A stretch of 64,000 nt of DNA from Bacteroidales bacterium (GCA_021738565.1 JAIPBT010000013.1:1-64000), one strand, 5' to 3'; counted from the stretch's first letter, positions 8,438-16,535 are shown. Numbers and translations: made by a program. Notes: generated by a model from the sequence alone, not told the origin.

Positions 8438-9328
8438 TTATTCAAAAGTTGGAAGGACCAATTTACGGCCATCCCCCGTAAAGCATCTTGCCAGAGAAGC
8501 AGTAGTATGTGTCAGTGCGATCATCAATGGCCGTTTATTATTCTCGACCCTTACATCAATGGACATTAATTGGAGCAGTTCTTTCTTATGTTCTTTTTCA
8601 AGGATCACGGCATCCGGATATTTATCAAACAGATCAATTGAAATTTCATCAACATATGGCCGGTATGGTTCCATTATATCGTCTGCAAGACAGAAAGCAT
8701 TGTAACGATTCCTGTGATGGATGCCCAGCGTGGGCAATAAACCGGATCCTGTTAATGCACGGGCAACCGCGGATCGCAACAATATATATCCATAATTCAG
8801 GTACATATTGGGAGGTTTTCCATAACGGTCCCTCATGAAATCCTTACCTAACATTGCAGACCAGTATATTCTTGCTGCAAATCCCTCACGGTTTTCACTG
8901 TCTCCGCTTTTGATATTCCTGGCAAGCACTGTTAACTGACGGTCAGATTTCCCCTTTTTCCTCAGTAACAATGCCTGGTTGTGAATTTTTCTTTCCACGA
9001 TCTGTTTCCAAAGATTTTTCTTCAATGGTTCGGTGGCTTCTATCTGAGAACGGAACAATTCACTTTGAATATGATGCGACTCCAGCGGCAAAACCATAGA
9101 TGATGGCATGTGCCTGCTGTCGCAGAAAACAGTTGCCACATTGTTTTCACTGAGTTCTTCTACCAATTTCATGGTAAAAGATATCTGAGGATGATCCAAT
9201 ACAAGGTACCCGATATCCTCTACCGGCACAGTCCGGACCTTTTCGTCTCTCTTTAATGACAATATAAGCTGCCTGTTTTTCAGGCTAAGATGATACGAAT
9301 CGGAAATATAGAGGGTGCGTTTTATCAT
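8438..9328 (-). CDS. cas1: CRISPR-associated integrase Cas1 (type II)
   Basis: Metal-dependent integrase that, with Cas2, inserts new spacers at the leader end. The 296-residue protein has the type II Cas1 pattern: an N-terminal beta domain (VPVEDIGYLVLDHPQISF), then the helical catalytic domain with the metal-binding Glu in REGFAARIYW (about residue 150), His in LGIHHRNRYN (about 205) and Asp in ADDIMEPYRPYVD (about 220). It begins 19 nt after the cas9 stop. No csn2 or cas4 accompanies it, which points to subtype II-C adaptation machinery. Confidence 0.97.
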   Translation of the reverse strand: MIKRTLYISDSYHLSLKNRQLILSLKRDEKVRTVPVEDIGYLVLDHPQISFTMKLVEELSENNVATVFCDSRHMPSSMVLPLESHHIQSELFRSQIEATEPLKKNLWKQIVERKIHNQALLLRKKGKSDRQLTVLARNIKSGDSENREGFAARIYWSAMLGKDFMRDRYGKPPNMYLNYGYILLRSAVARALTGSGLLPTLGIHHRNRYNAFCLADDIMEPYRPYVDEISIDLFDKYPDAVILEKEHKKELLQLMSIDVRVENNKRPLMIALTHTTASLARCFTGDGRKLVLPTFE

Positions 9329-9347
9329 AAAATTTTTATCATAAATT

Positions 9348-12300
9348 TTAATTGCTTTTTAAAATTTCGCCCAATGGTGAAATAATAAAGTCCTTTTTCT
9401 CAAGTAGAAAATTAAAGTTTGAAGGGGTTAATCGTAATTTGGAAGGAAAGGTTACAAAATCAAATTTTGATTCACCATTTGTTAAGGACTTAGGAGGCTT
9501 CACTCCATGTTTATTTTCATAATCAGATTTTAGTTTTTCATCATTTCTGGCTTCCTGATGAAATTTAAATGTTATTCTTCCATCCTTGCTCATCTTTATC
9601 ACTTTATATAACCTTTTTGTTAGTTCATGTCTGCTTAGATCCCAAATTTCATCAGGTGAATTTTTCCAAAAGATTACTAAGCATCCAGTTTTTATAGAAT
9701 AAATATGCTTCATAACTAATTTACCTGATGTCTTTTCTGAATTAATCAGACCTTCTATTCCACCTAAATCCTGTGTCTTAAGATCTCTTTGAACGGAATC
9801 CTTGAAAAACTCACCGGCCTCCATATTGTTAATTATCTCAAAGTCCCGTTTCACTTTACCTTTCGTATCTCTTCCCTCGTAAATTGCAATTAAATAATTC
9901 CCGTCATTGGCAGCATAGTAATCCTCTTTATAGGGCTTCCTGTTTTTCAAGGACACGTCTCTCTGTTTCTTGATCTTTAAGGGGTTTGTTATCGTCGGTT
10001 GGAACACACGTGCCTTCCTGATTGGAACGGGTTCCCCGTTTTTGTTCGGAAGAGAGTACAGGTCCTCTATCTGCTTTTCAAGGTTTTCTATCTCTGCAAG
10101 GATTGCCGGTTCTTCATTTTCTTCAGCTTTTTGCTTTTTTCTGCCTAATTCCTCAATCTTCTGCCTGATTTGTTTTTCTTGGATCCTTCCCTCCCGGACA
10201 ATTTCCCTCACCCTGTTATCTACAATATTCTTAATATTGCTGTCGTCAATATCTGACAAGGATTTTCTTACTACGAACCTAATCTTATCTTCCTTCTCTC
10301 CTTTTTTATTAACTCCTTCTCTTTTAATCGCACCATAAAAAGTCTCTTTGTGCAGACTTCCGCGAACAGTGTCTCCTTTCTGGAATATCGGCTCTCCTTT
10401 TTTATTGTATTGGATCTTTCCCCGGATTCTCATTTTCTTTTTGCTTTGCTTCGGCAGCACATCTGGTGTGTAATGTGAGACTAATACTTCATTTTCGAGG
10501 TTCTTAACATCTTCAGCAAATGTGTTCCAAGGCTTATCCACTTTCGGTAATTTATCGCTATTTAATCTGTCCATCTCCTCCCAATCGTGATAGAACTTTG
10601 CCAGTCGTTCGTAATTATCTTTTGTAATGCAGGCAATAGTAACGGCATCTATGCAATGGTGGATATGATTTACCCGCTCTTTCTTCTCGAATATTTCCTG
10701 CAATCCCCAAATCTTGCGAAAATCTGCCACTGTACTTCCTTTAACAGTATACACCTTATCGAACATCGTCTTCAGATACAAACGGGCATATTTTGTAATA
10801 ATACCGGTATCATTTATCTGACTGTTTTTAAATCCCTCGGGAACCTCTTTCATAGTAAACCGGGAGTATTTTTTTTGCCAGTAATCCCTCTCATAGGCCA
10901 GTTCATGCCTTCGGGTAATCGCCCGATCTTTACTATCCTTGTCTGCTGCTCTTCTTGCGTTCCTGATCTCACGTTGGATTTGCATATTCAGGTTTTCAAT
11001 AGTTGTTCTCCATTCTTCTAATCGTTCCAGTATTTCAGCGTGGTTGTCAAGTTCATATGGGATCCTGTTCTTTTTTACAGACCGGTTGAATTTGCTGTCA
11101 GCAAGGGTTTTATTGGTCTGTGAATTATCAAAAGACTGACTTCTGGGGATTGTGTGCTCAATGTCATAGCTGGGATTTGGCCCGATAAATTCACTTATAG
11201 CAATCTCATTACCGGTGTAAATGCATTTGTGTTTCTGTTCTTCCCATAGTTGATATTTCAGGATATCTTCCTTAGTTGGCTCCTCACCTTTTAAATACTC
11301 TTTCAATCGCTTGGCATATTCCTGATGAGCATTTTCTCTTTTTGTCTGCCAATTCCTGATCCCTTTGCGCTCATTCGCATTAAGCAAACCGCGCGACATC
11401 TCAATATTCACTCTTGTATTCTTATCAACTATTTCTTCTTTGATCAATTCATTGATCACTTTTCGCAGCTGGTGCATGGCACGCATGGCCATCGGATTAC
11501 GCACAGACGAAACCATGGGGCTTCCCAGGTAGTATTTTCCATCATCGAGCTTAACAGGTGGTTTATACACATCAATGGCCGATGGATGGTAAAGCTTATT
11601 CACATTATCGGGTTTTACATCAAAATGATCAGTTACAAACCTGAAAACACGTTCCTCAATAGTCTCAGCAACGGCAAATTCTCCCTTCCCCATATTCCTG
11701 TTCATCTGTGATATTAAAAGCCCGGAAGCTTCCTGTTCAATTTCATTCTTTTTTCCTTCTGAAAAAGCATCATATTCCTTTTCACCAAAGTAAGCCCTGA
11801 TATTTTTATTTAGGTCGTCTAAAAAAAGCTGTGATGCCTCTTCACTCCAACTTTGCAGGTTCTCTCGTGCCTTCTTGATGACACCGTTTACTGCGTCTAC
11901 TATTTGTTTATGACGGCTCTGTGTCTGAATGATTGTGAATATTTCATCTTCAATAATTCTCCGGGTACTTTCTTCTTTCCAGTATTCCCGCGGTATTACC
12001 TCTTCCATATTGGCCAGAAATACAGCATGGGAATAGATCAAACCTGTTCTTAGATAAGGGAGTATTTTGCGAATGGCTTTAAGGCTTAATGATGAAAATT
12101 CCTTGCTCAACTTTATTTTAAGAAACACCTTGACTTGTTCTTCATCCAATAACAGTTTGTTTTTTGCAAAGGCAGCTAATTTTTCATCTGAATCAAAAGT
12201 GTACAAAACATGCCAGACGTCATGGATTGTAATTGAGGATACTTTCCCATCTTTTTCCCTTGTATATTCAATTTTATAATTCAGCAAATCTTCTCCAAAA

Positions 12301-13397
12301 AATTCTCTGAACCGGGCCGTAACCGGACAACCACTTACCACAGTTTTCATATTGTAATTGAATAGCCAGTCTTCTGGTAAAATATTCCGATCCCTGAAAT
12401 ATTTATATTGCTTTTTCGGCGCCAATTGTTTCGCCAGGTCTTCAAAATCAAAATGTTCCTTACTTTTTCTGAAAAACAAAGGAAGAATCTTTTCTCTCTC
12501 TTCCGCGTTAAGAGATCTTAATTGATCGTCTTCCGGTGTTTTAACTTTAATATTGTTGAGAAAACAAAGCATCCTGTACTCTTCAAATTCAATTCGGGAA
12601 GTCGAACATCTTGGTTTTGACGGTTCAAAAACACATTTCCCTATCAATCCTTTCTGGGATTTTAAAGGTCGCTGATAGAATATAGCATTGCGTACTTTTT
12701 CAGTAAATTCAATTGGCAGATTTTGAAAAGTACAAATGCGATTAAATTCTTCCAGATAGTGATCTTCCCTGTGGGTGTAAGTGTCTCTGATCTTTTCCCC
12801 TGATATGTACTTTTCATAAAAATATTGGCCTAATGTTAAATCTCCTTTTTCTTCATTTATTTTTGCAATTGTTTTCTTTACTTCACCTTCGCTCTCGTTA
12901 GTAGTATCCAGTCTGTTGCTCAAAAACCCTCTTCTTTGGGCCATGTGATAAAAAGCTCGTCCAATTGAATAACGGGCTTCAGTATCATTCAAATCCATTT
13001 TTTCCGTTACAGCCAGATTCCTGAAATAGTATGGTGTTTTTTCCTGAAATTCATCCGTTTTTAACCAATTTCTGAATTCCTCATTCTGCGGATAGATCTT
13101 CTCATACCGCCAGCTTTCCAATTCCTGCTTTGTCAATTTAGGACAATACCCGAATTCAGATAATACGGATAATGTAGCTATTTTTCGAAGTTTTCTTCTG
13201 TACTTTATTCTGCGGGCACTTCTGAATCCTGTTCTTTCTGCAGCTTTTGAGCCTTCTACACCTTTTTCAATTTTAACTCCTTCCTGAAATATTCGAACAC
13301 CTTTATCGACTAATTTAAATTCTTTTCCCTTTTCTTCTTCTACAACAGCCCACCCTATGCTGTTAGTCCCTAAGTCAAGACCTAATATTTTTTTCAT
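9348..13397 (-). CDS. cas9: CRISPR-associated endonuclease Cas9 (type II-C-like, 1349 aa)
   Basis: RNA-guided DNA endonuclease. Visible elements in order: RuvC-I with Asp8 in LGLDLGTNSIGWA; an arginine-rich bridge helix around residues 55-73 (RTGFRSARRIKYRRKLRK); RuvC-II with Glu666 in NIEMSRG; an HNH domain with catalytic His748 in YDIEHTIPRS, followed by SQTNKTLADSKFN; and RuvC-III with His914 and Asp917 in HHCIDAV. The remaining 430 residues form the C-terminal PAM-interacting part. All nuclease residues are intact. At 1349 residues it is longer than the compact II-C enzymes (about 1000-1100) but fits the long Bacteroidetes branch. First gene of cas9-cas1-cas2; a divergent tracrRNA lies 60 bp upstream. 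Confidence 0.97.
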   Translation of the reverse strand: MKKILGLDLGTNSIGWAVVEEEKGKEFKLVDKGVRIFQEGVKIEKGVEGSKAAERTGFRSARRIKYRRKLRKIATLSVLSEFGYCPKLTKQELESWRYEKIYPQNEEFRNWLKTDEFQEKTPYYFRNLAVTEKMDLNDTEARYSIGRAFYHMAQRRGFLSNRLDTTNESEGEVKKTIAKINEEKGDLTLGQYFYEKYISGEKIRDTYTHREDHYLEEFNRICTFQNLPIEFTEKVRNAIFYQRPLKSQKGLIGKCVFEPSKPRCSTSRIEFEEYRMLCFLNNIKVKTPEDDQLRSLNAEEREKILPLFFRKSKEHFDFEDLAKQLAPKKQYKYFRDRNILPEDWLFNYNMKTVVSGCPVTARFREFFGEDLLNYKIEYTREKDGKVSSITIHDVWHVLYTFDSDEKLAAFAKNKLLLDEEQVKVFLKIKLSKEFSSLSLKAIRKILPYLRTGLIYSHAVFLANMEEVIPREYWKEESTRRIIEDEIFTIIQTQSRHKQIVDAVNGVIKKARENLQSWSEEASQLFLDDLNKNIRAYFGEKEYDAFSEGKKNEIEQEASGLLISQMNRNMGKGEFAVAETIEERVFRFVTDHFDVKPDNVNKLYHPSAIDVYKPPVKLDDGKYYLGSPMVSSVRNPMAMRAMHQLRKVINELIKEEIVDKNTRVNIEMSRGLLNANERKGIRNWQTKRENAHQEYAKRLKEYLKGEEPTKEDILKYQLWEEQKHKCIYTGNEIAISEFIGPNPSYDIEHTIPRSQSFDNSQTNKTLADSKFNRSVKKNRIPYELDNHAEILERLEEWRTTIENLNMQIQREIRNARRAADKDSKDRAITRRHELAYERDYWQKKYSRFTMKEVPEGFKNSQINDTGIITKYARLYLKTMFDKVYTVKGSTVADFRKIWGLQEIFEKKERVNHIHHCIDAVTIACITKDNYERLAKFYHDWEEMDRLNSDKLPKVDKPWNTFAEDVKNLENEVLVSHYTPDVLPKQSKKKMRIRGKIQYNKKGEPIFQKGDTVRGSLHKETFYGAIKREGVNKKGEKEDKIRFVVRKSLSDIDDSNIKNIVDNRVREIVREGRIQEKQIRQKIEELGRKKQKAEENEEPAILAEIENLEKQIEDLYSLPNKNGEPVPIRKARVFQPTITNPLKIKKQRDVSLKNRKPYKEDYYAANDGNYLIAIYEGRDTKGKVKRDFEIINNMEAGEFFKDSVQRDLKTQDLGGIEGLINSEKTSGKLVMKHIYSIKTGCLVIFWKNSPDEIWDLSRHELTKRLYKVIKMSKDGRITFKFHQEARNDEKLKSDYENKHGVKPPKSLTNGESKFDFVTFPSKLRLTPSNFNFLLEKKDFIISPLGEILKSN

Positions 13398-13446
13398 AAT
13401 TTATTGGATTTGCTATGTATTTATTTCAGATTAAGGCAAAATATTG

Positions 13447-13546
13447 TATTTTTACTGATGTAAATCAATTTTTACATCTTATCACAATAAGGCCAGTGTG
13501 CCGAAGGATTTTATCCTGTACCCTCGCTTCGGTGAGGGTTTTTTCA
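13447..13546 (+). ncRNA. tracrRNA with anti-repeat, hairpins and terminator
   Basis: The anti-repeat at 13464-13488 (ATCAATTTTTACATC, then ATCACAAT) is complementary to the 5' two thirds of the crRNA-orientation repeat, with one bulge and a few mismatches. Behind it come the body AATAAGGCCAGTGTGCC, a small hairpin AGGAT-TTT-ATCCT (13505-13517), and a terminator stem ACCCTCGC-TTCG-GTGAGGGT (13520-13539) followed by six T. A candidate -7 box TATTTTTA (13447-13454, one mismatch to TAnnTTTG) would start transcription near 13461. The gene is divergent from cas9. The 3' half strongly resembles other type II-C tracrRNAs. Confidence 0.88.
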
Positions 13547-13596
13547 TTTTATGCAGGTTGAATTCCTAATAAAAATAAAAAAGAGATGGGTGAAAT

Positions 13597-13680
13597 GCAA
13601 ATTCAAGCGCAGCTTGATTTGCAAGAGGCGGAATTATTTACATGATTCCGGGTGGGGTGGGCTTTACAACGGAAAAAAAT
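13597..13680 (+). repeat. Left copy of island-bracketing direct repeat
   Basis: GCAAATTCAAGC, CAGCTTGATTT, AGAGGCGGAATTATTT, CATGATTCCG and GGGCTTTACAACGGAA occur here in the same order and orientation as at 17549-17636, about 4 kb away, with only a few differences. The blocks AGAGGCGGRATT and CATGATT also resemble the tRNA-Met gene at 17760. Function unknown; possibly an attachment or recombination remnant. Confidence 0.7.
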
Positions 13681-13743
13681 AAGGTTTGCCTGGGGGAGGA
13701 CGAAGAAGGCAGTGAAACTGCAAACGCTTAAACTATATGAAAT

Positions 13744-13842
13744 TCAGATTAAATCCAGCGGATCAGTTTCCAGGAATGACTGCCATGGTATTCCTCCGGT
13801 TCCTATCACAAATACCCTGGCATCGGGGTGCCGTTTAAACAT
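13744..13842 (-). pseudogene. C-terminal remnant of a DUF4143-type ATPase
   Basis: A 32-codon frame, from a Met at 13842 to TGA at 13744, reads KRHPDARVFVIGTGGIPWQS and then FLETDPLDLI. This resembles the extreme C-terminus of AAA ATPases with a DUF4143 nuclease-like domain, which often end in a pattern like VIGTGGIPLEEFL. The rest of the gene is missing and a stop lies in frame a few codons upstream. It is therefore read as a leftover from a deletion next to the IS21-like end at 14012. The family assignment rests on this short motif alone. Confidence 0.4.
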
Positions 13843-14011
13843 ATTTACATATTACTCAATACTCTGAGTAAAATTACTCAATGTAATATAATAATACGAA
13901 TTACTCAGGCACGAATGAGAAGAAAAAGAAAAGTAATTAATGAAGAAAAAAGTTAAATTTGTTTAACCACGTGATGGCATGAAAAAGGTTCTTTTTATGG
14001 TGGAAAATCAG

Positions 14012-14077
14012 GGGTGGTCACTTTGCTCCGGTAGAGGTGGTCAATTTAAATCGTAGAAGGGTGGTCAATTTGTCCGG
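14012..14077. mobile_element. Solo end of an IS21-family element
   Basis: Three imperfect direct repeats, GGGTGGTCACTTTGCTCCGG (14012), GAGGTGGTCAATTTAAATCG (14034) and GGGTGGTCAATTTGTCCGG (14059), are followed by TTTTTCCACC. Multiple GGTGGTCA-type repeats of about 20 bp are typical of the ends of Bacteroidetes IS21 elements. No istA or istB frame remains nearby, so this is a relic. Confidence 0.55.
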
Positions 14078-14148
14078 TTTTTCCACCAGGCTGCTCTTTT
14101 TTTCTTTGCTAAATAAACCGTAAAATCTTATCATAAACCCGACAATAT

Positions 14149-14173
14149 GTAAAGAAAATTTGCATTTCTTTAC
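14149..14173. promoter_or_regulatory. Upstream palindromic operator of the fic gene
   Basis: The perfect inverted repeat GTAAAGAAA-N7-TTTCTTTAC lies 45 bp ahead of the fic start. It is closely related to the second palindrome at 14190-14214. Their centres are 41 bp apart, about four helical turns, as expected for cooperative binding of a dimeric regulator. Confidence 0.6.
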
Positions 14174-14189
14174 AAAACAGCCTTTCTTT

Positions 14190-14214
14190 GTATAGAAAAT
14201 TGGATTTTCTTTAC
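14190..14214. promoter_or_regulatory. Start-proximal palindromic operator of the fic gene
   Basis: GTATAGAAAA-N5-TTTTCTTTAC has 9 of 10 arm positions complementary and ends four bases before the fic ATG at 14218. A protein bound here would block both promoter clearance and ribosome access. The fic gene product has a C-terminal winged helix, so autorepression is the simplest reading. Confidence 0.6.
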
Positions 14215-14217
14215 ATA

Positions 14218-15285
14218 ATGAAAACTAAACCAGCTCTGTTACCATTAAAGATTGATCTTGAAACTAAGAAAGTACTCAAAAGCCTGCCTTCGGCACATGC
14301 TGCTCTTGCTGAATTGAAAGGGATTGCTACTACTATACCTAATCAAGCAATACTTATCAATACCCTTGGACTTCAAGAAGCAAAAGACAGCTCAGCTATT
14401 GAAAACATAATTACTACACATGATGATCTTTACAAGGCGGAACTAAATCTTGATTCATTCAAATCTATTAACGCCAAAGAAGTACAAAACTACGTGGCTG
14501 CGACCAAAAGAGGATTTGAATTAATATCAAAGTCCGGACTTATAACCAACAAAATCATAATTCAAATCCAAAAAGCTCTTGAAGGGAATAAAGCTGGTTT
14601 TCGCAGACTCCCTGGGACAACATTAAAAAACTCCTCGACTGGAGAAGTGATCTACACTCCTCCTCAAGATCCAGAAGAAATAAAAGGCTTAATGGCTAAT
14701 CTGGAGAAATTCATTAATGATAAAGAAATCTGCACATTTGACCCTCTGGTGAAAGTGGCTATAATTCACTACCAGTTTGAAAGCATACATCCATTTTATG
14801 ACGGCAATGGGAGAACTGGCAGAATTATATACATCCTTTATTTAATACTGGAGAAGCTTCAAAACCTTCCTATTTTATATTTAAGTAATTATATAATCAA
14901 AAATAAATCAGGCTATTATAGACTATTACAAGAAGTCAGAGAGAAAAATAATTGGGAAGATTGGATTTTATTCATGATAAAAGGTGTTGAACAAACTTCA
15001 CGAGAAACCATTGATCTGATTCTTCAAGTTCGTGAATTAATGATGCGTTACAAACACACATTAAGAGAACAATATAAGTTCTACAGTCAAGATCTTTTAA
15101 ATAACCTATTCAAGCATCCTTATACAAAAATTGAATTTATCCAACGCGACCTAAATGTTTCAAGGATTACTGCAGCAAACTATCTCAACCGACTTGCTGA
15201 CGACAAAATATTGACGAAAAAGAAACTAGGGACTGCTAATTACTATATCAATGAACCTCTCTTTGAACTACTTACAAAAAGATAA
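14218..15285 (+). CDS. Fic-family protein adenylyltransferase with C-terminal winged helix
   Basis: Likely transfers AMP to a protein hydroxyl group and may remove it as well. Of 355 residues, about 1-90 are the N-terminal Fic_N domain carrying SSAIEN, which fits the [S/T]xxxE[G/N] inhibitory helix and makes this a class II, self-inhibited Fic. The core motif is HPFYDGNGRTGR (about residues 193-204), with the catalytic His and the phosphate-binding loop intact. The last 70 residues (FIQRDLNVSRITAANYLNRL and a wing) form a winged helix. I chose the ATG at 14218, not 14188, because the longer start would cover the second operator. Isolated gene; two tandem palindromes upstream suggest autoregulation. 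Confidence 0.9.
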   Translation: MKTKPALLPLKIDLETKKVLKSLPSAHAALAELKGIATTIPNQAILINTLGLQEAKDSSAIENIITTHDDLYKAELNLDSFKSINAKEVQNYVAATKRGFELISKSGLITNKIIIQIQKALEGNKAGFRRLPGTTLKNSSTGEVIYTPPQDPEEIKGLMANLEKFINDKEICTFDPLVKVAIIHYQFESIHPFYDGNGRTGRIIYILYLILEKLQNLPILYLSNYIIKNKSGYYRLLQEVREKNNWEDWILFMIKGVEQTSRETIDLILQVRELMMRYKHTLREQYKFYSQDLLNNLFKHPYTKIEFIQRDLNVSRITAANYLNRLADDKILTKKKLGTANYYINEPLFELLTKR

Positions 15286-15501
15286 ATAGCACTAGCGGTA
15301 ATAGCCTTGTCATGATTTTTGCATATCCCCGCTAGAGCCTACGCTCTATTTAAATAAGAAAGGTTAACTTTATACATGAAACGTGAAAGCAGTATGAGAA
15401 GTTGGCAAAAAGTACGCCACCCCGAGGACTCGGGGCCGGCTACTAATCATACCGCCGACCGTTTTTTGGCATACAAACAGACTGCATAACAACAAAATAA
15501 T
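15286..15501. other. Structured spacer upstream of the unknown gene
   Basis: 216 bp without a coding frame. It contains a perfect 7-2-7 palindrome CCCCGAG-GA-CTCGGGG at 15420-15435 and the left copy of an imperfect repeat that recurs at the 3' end of the next gene. It ends GCATAACAACAAAATAAT directly before the ATG at 15502. Confidence 0.5.
15407..15460 (+). repeat. Left copy of cassette-bracketing imperfect repeat
   Basis: GTACGCCAC, a spacer of about 16 nt, CGGCT-AC and AT-ACCGCC occur here and again in the same order at 16336-16390, bracketing the gene between them. The two copies differ at many spacer positions but keep their spacing within a base or two. Confidence 0.55.
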
Positions 15502-16368
15502 ATGGATTTAAAAGATTTACAGAGACATATTGACCAGGTGATGAATGAGCAGAACAATAGGCCGATTCCAGAGTTTGAAGGATATTCGCCTTTTGAGATG
15601 CACAAGATATTACATTTTACTTTCGCAATAGATAGTCCTTTGAAACTTCAAAAATTGTCTGATTCTGATTATCAAAAGATTCCGATGCTTAATCAGGTAA
15701 AGTATTTGTCGGATTTGATTGAGAAAAACGGTGAGATTAAGCTAACAAACAAGGGATTTTTACCGACAAAGATAGTTTCAGATCTGTATAGTCAGGGATT
15801 CCTAAAAGAAGAACACATTGAAAAAGGGATTTCAAAATTATACAAGGAGACTGATTCAATGACTATAAATCTCACACGGATTTTGATTGAGCTTTCAGGA
15901 TTAACTAAAAAGAGAAATGGGAAATTAAGTTTAACAAAATCATCCCAAAAGATTCTTGGAGATAACGAGGAATTATTGCGACAGATATTTCTCACCTTCA
16001 CAAACAAGTTTAACTGGGCCTATTATGACGGATATGGTGAAAACCAAATCGGACAACTTGGATACGGATTCTCGTTGATCCTGCTTTCAAAATATGGACA
16101 AATAAAGCGACTGGATTCCTTTTACGCCGAGAAGTATTTCATGGCATTTCCTAAACTTTTAGATTCGCTGGAGCCAACATACGGAACTTTAGAAAGATAC
16201 TCGACAATGTGCTATTCGCTACGGACCTTTGAGAGATTCTTAGATTATTTTGGATTAATTACAATCGAAGAGGAGAAAAAAGGGTTTGATTCGATTAAAT
16301 ATATTGCAAAGACAGATTTATACGACAGATTAATAAAATGTACGCCACACAATCGAGTAGACGGCTGA
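15502..16368 (+). CDS. Unknown protein, 288 aa, cassette-like setting
   Basis: I recall similar proteins from Bacteroidetes accessory DNA, where they start MxLKDLQRHIDxxMNxQNNRP, but know no function. It is soluble, with no signal peptide or membrane segment, rich in Lys and Leu, and predicted mostly helical. Two stretches look like winged-helix pairs: about 60-105 (KYLSDLIEKNGEIKLTNKGF) and 120-150 (TRILIELSGLTKKRNGKLSL), each a helix pair followed by a hairpin. The final eleven codons, KCTPHNRVDG and stop, lie inside a repeat that also occurs 90 bp upstream of the start. The 3' end of the gene has thus been supplied or replaced by the flanking repeat. AT-rich compared with the surrounding housekeeping genes. 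Confidence 0.75.
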   Translation: MDLKDLQRHIDQVMNEQNNRPIPEFEGYSPFEMHKILHFTFAIDSPLKLQKLSDSDYQKIPMLNQVKYLSDLIEKNGEIKLTNKGFLPTKIVSDLYSQGFLKEEHIEKGISKLYKETDSMTINLTRILIELSGLTKKRNGKLSLTKSSQKILGDNEELLRQIFLTFTNKFNWAYYDGYGENQIGQLGYGFSLILLSKYGQIKRLDSFYAEKYFMAFPKLLDSLEPTYGTLERYSTMCYSLRTFERFLDYFGLITIEEEKKGFDSIKYIAKTDLYDRLIKCTPHNRVDG

Positions 16369-16390
16369 CGGTCAGATGACCGCCAGTGCG
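16336..16390 (+). repeat. Right copy of cassette-bracketing imperfect repeat
   Basis: GTACGCCAC, CGGCTGAC and ATGACCGCC match the block at 15407-15460 in order and orientation. The stop codon of the unknown gene (16366-16368) lies inside it. Confidence 0.55.
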
Positions 16391-16447
16391 CCTCTCACAG
16401 TTCTCCGCCGTAATCAAATGAAGGCGGACCACCGCATTCCGGAACCA

Positions 16448-16535
16448 CCTGACGAGCCGATCCACCTTCGGCGGTGAGGATCACCTAACGATCGCCGTAG
16501 GCGATCCCCTAACGGCCACGTAGTGGCCTATCGTT
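16448..16535. repeat. Hairpin array joined by CCTRACG linkers
   Basis: The order is CCTGACG (16448-16454), an imperfect hairpin GATCCACC...GGTGAGGATC, CCTAACG (16484-16490), the perfect palindrome ATCGCC-GTA-GGCGAT (16491-16505), CCTAACG (16508-16514) and the perfect palindrome GGCCAC-GTA-GTGGCC (16514-16528). The stems differ completely in sequence while the linkers and the 6-3-6 geometry are kept. An analogous array lies at 21842-21885. Confidence 0.75.
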
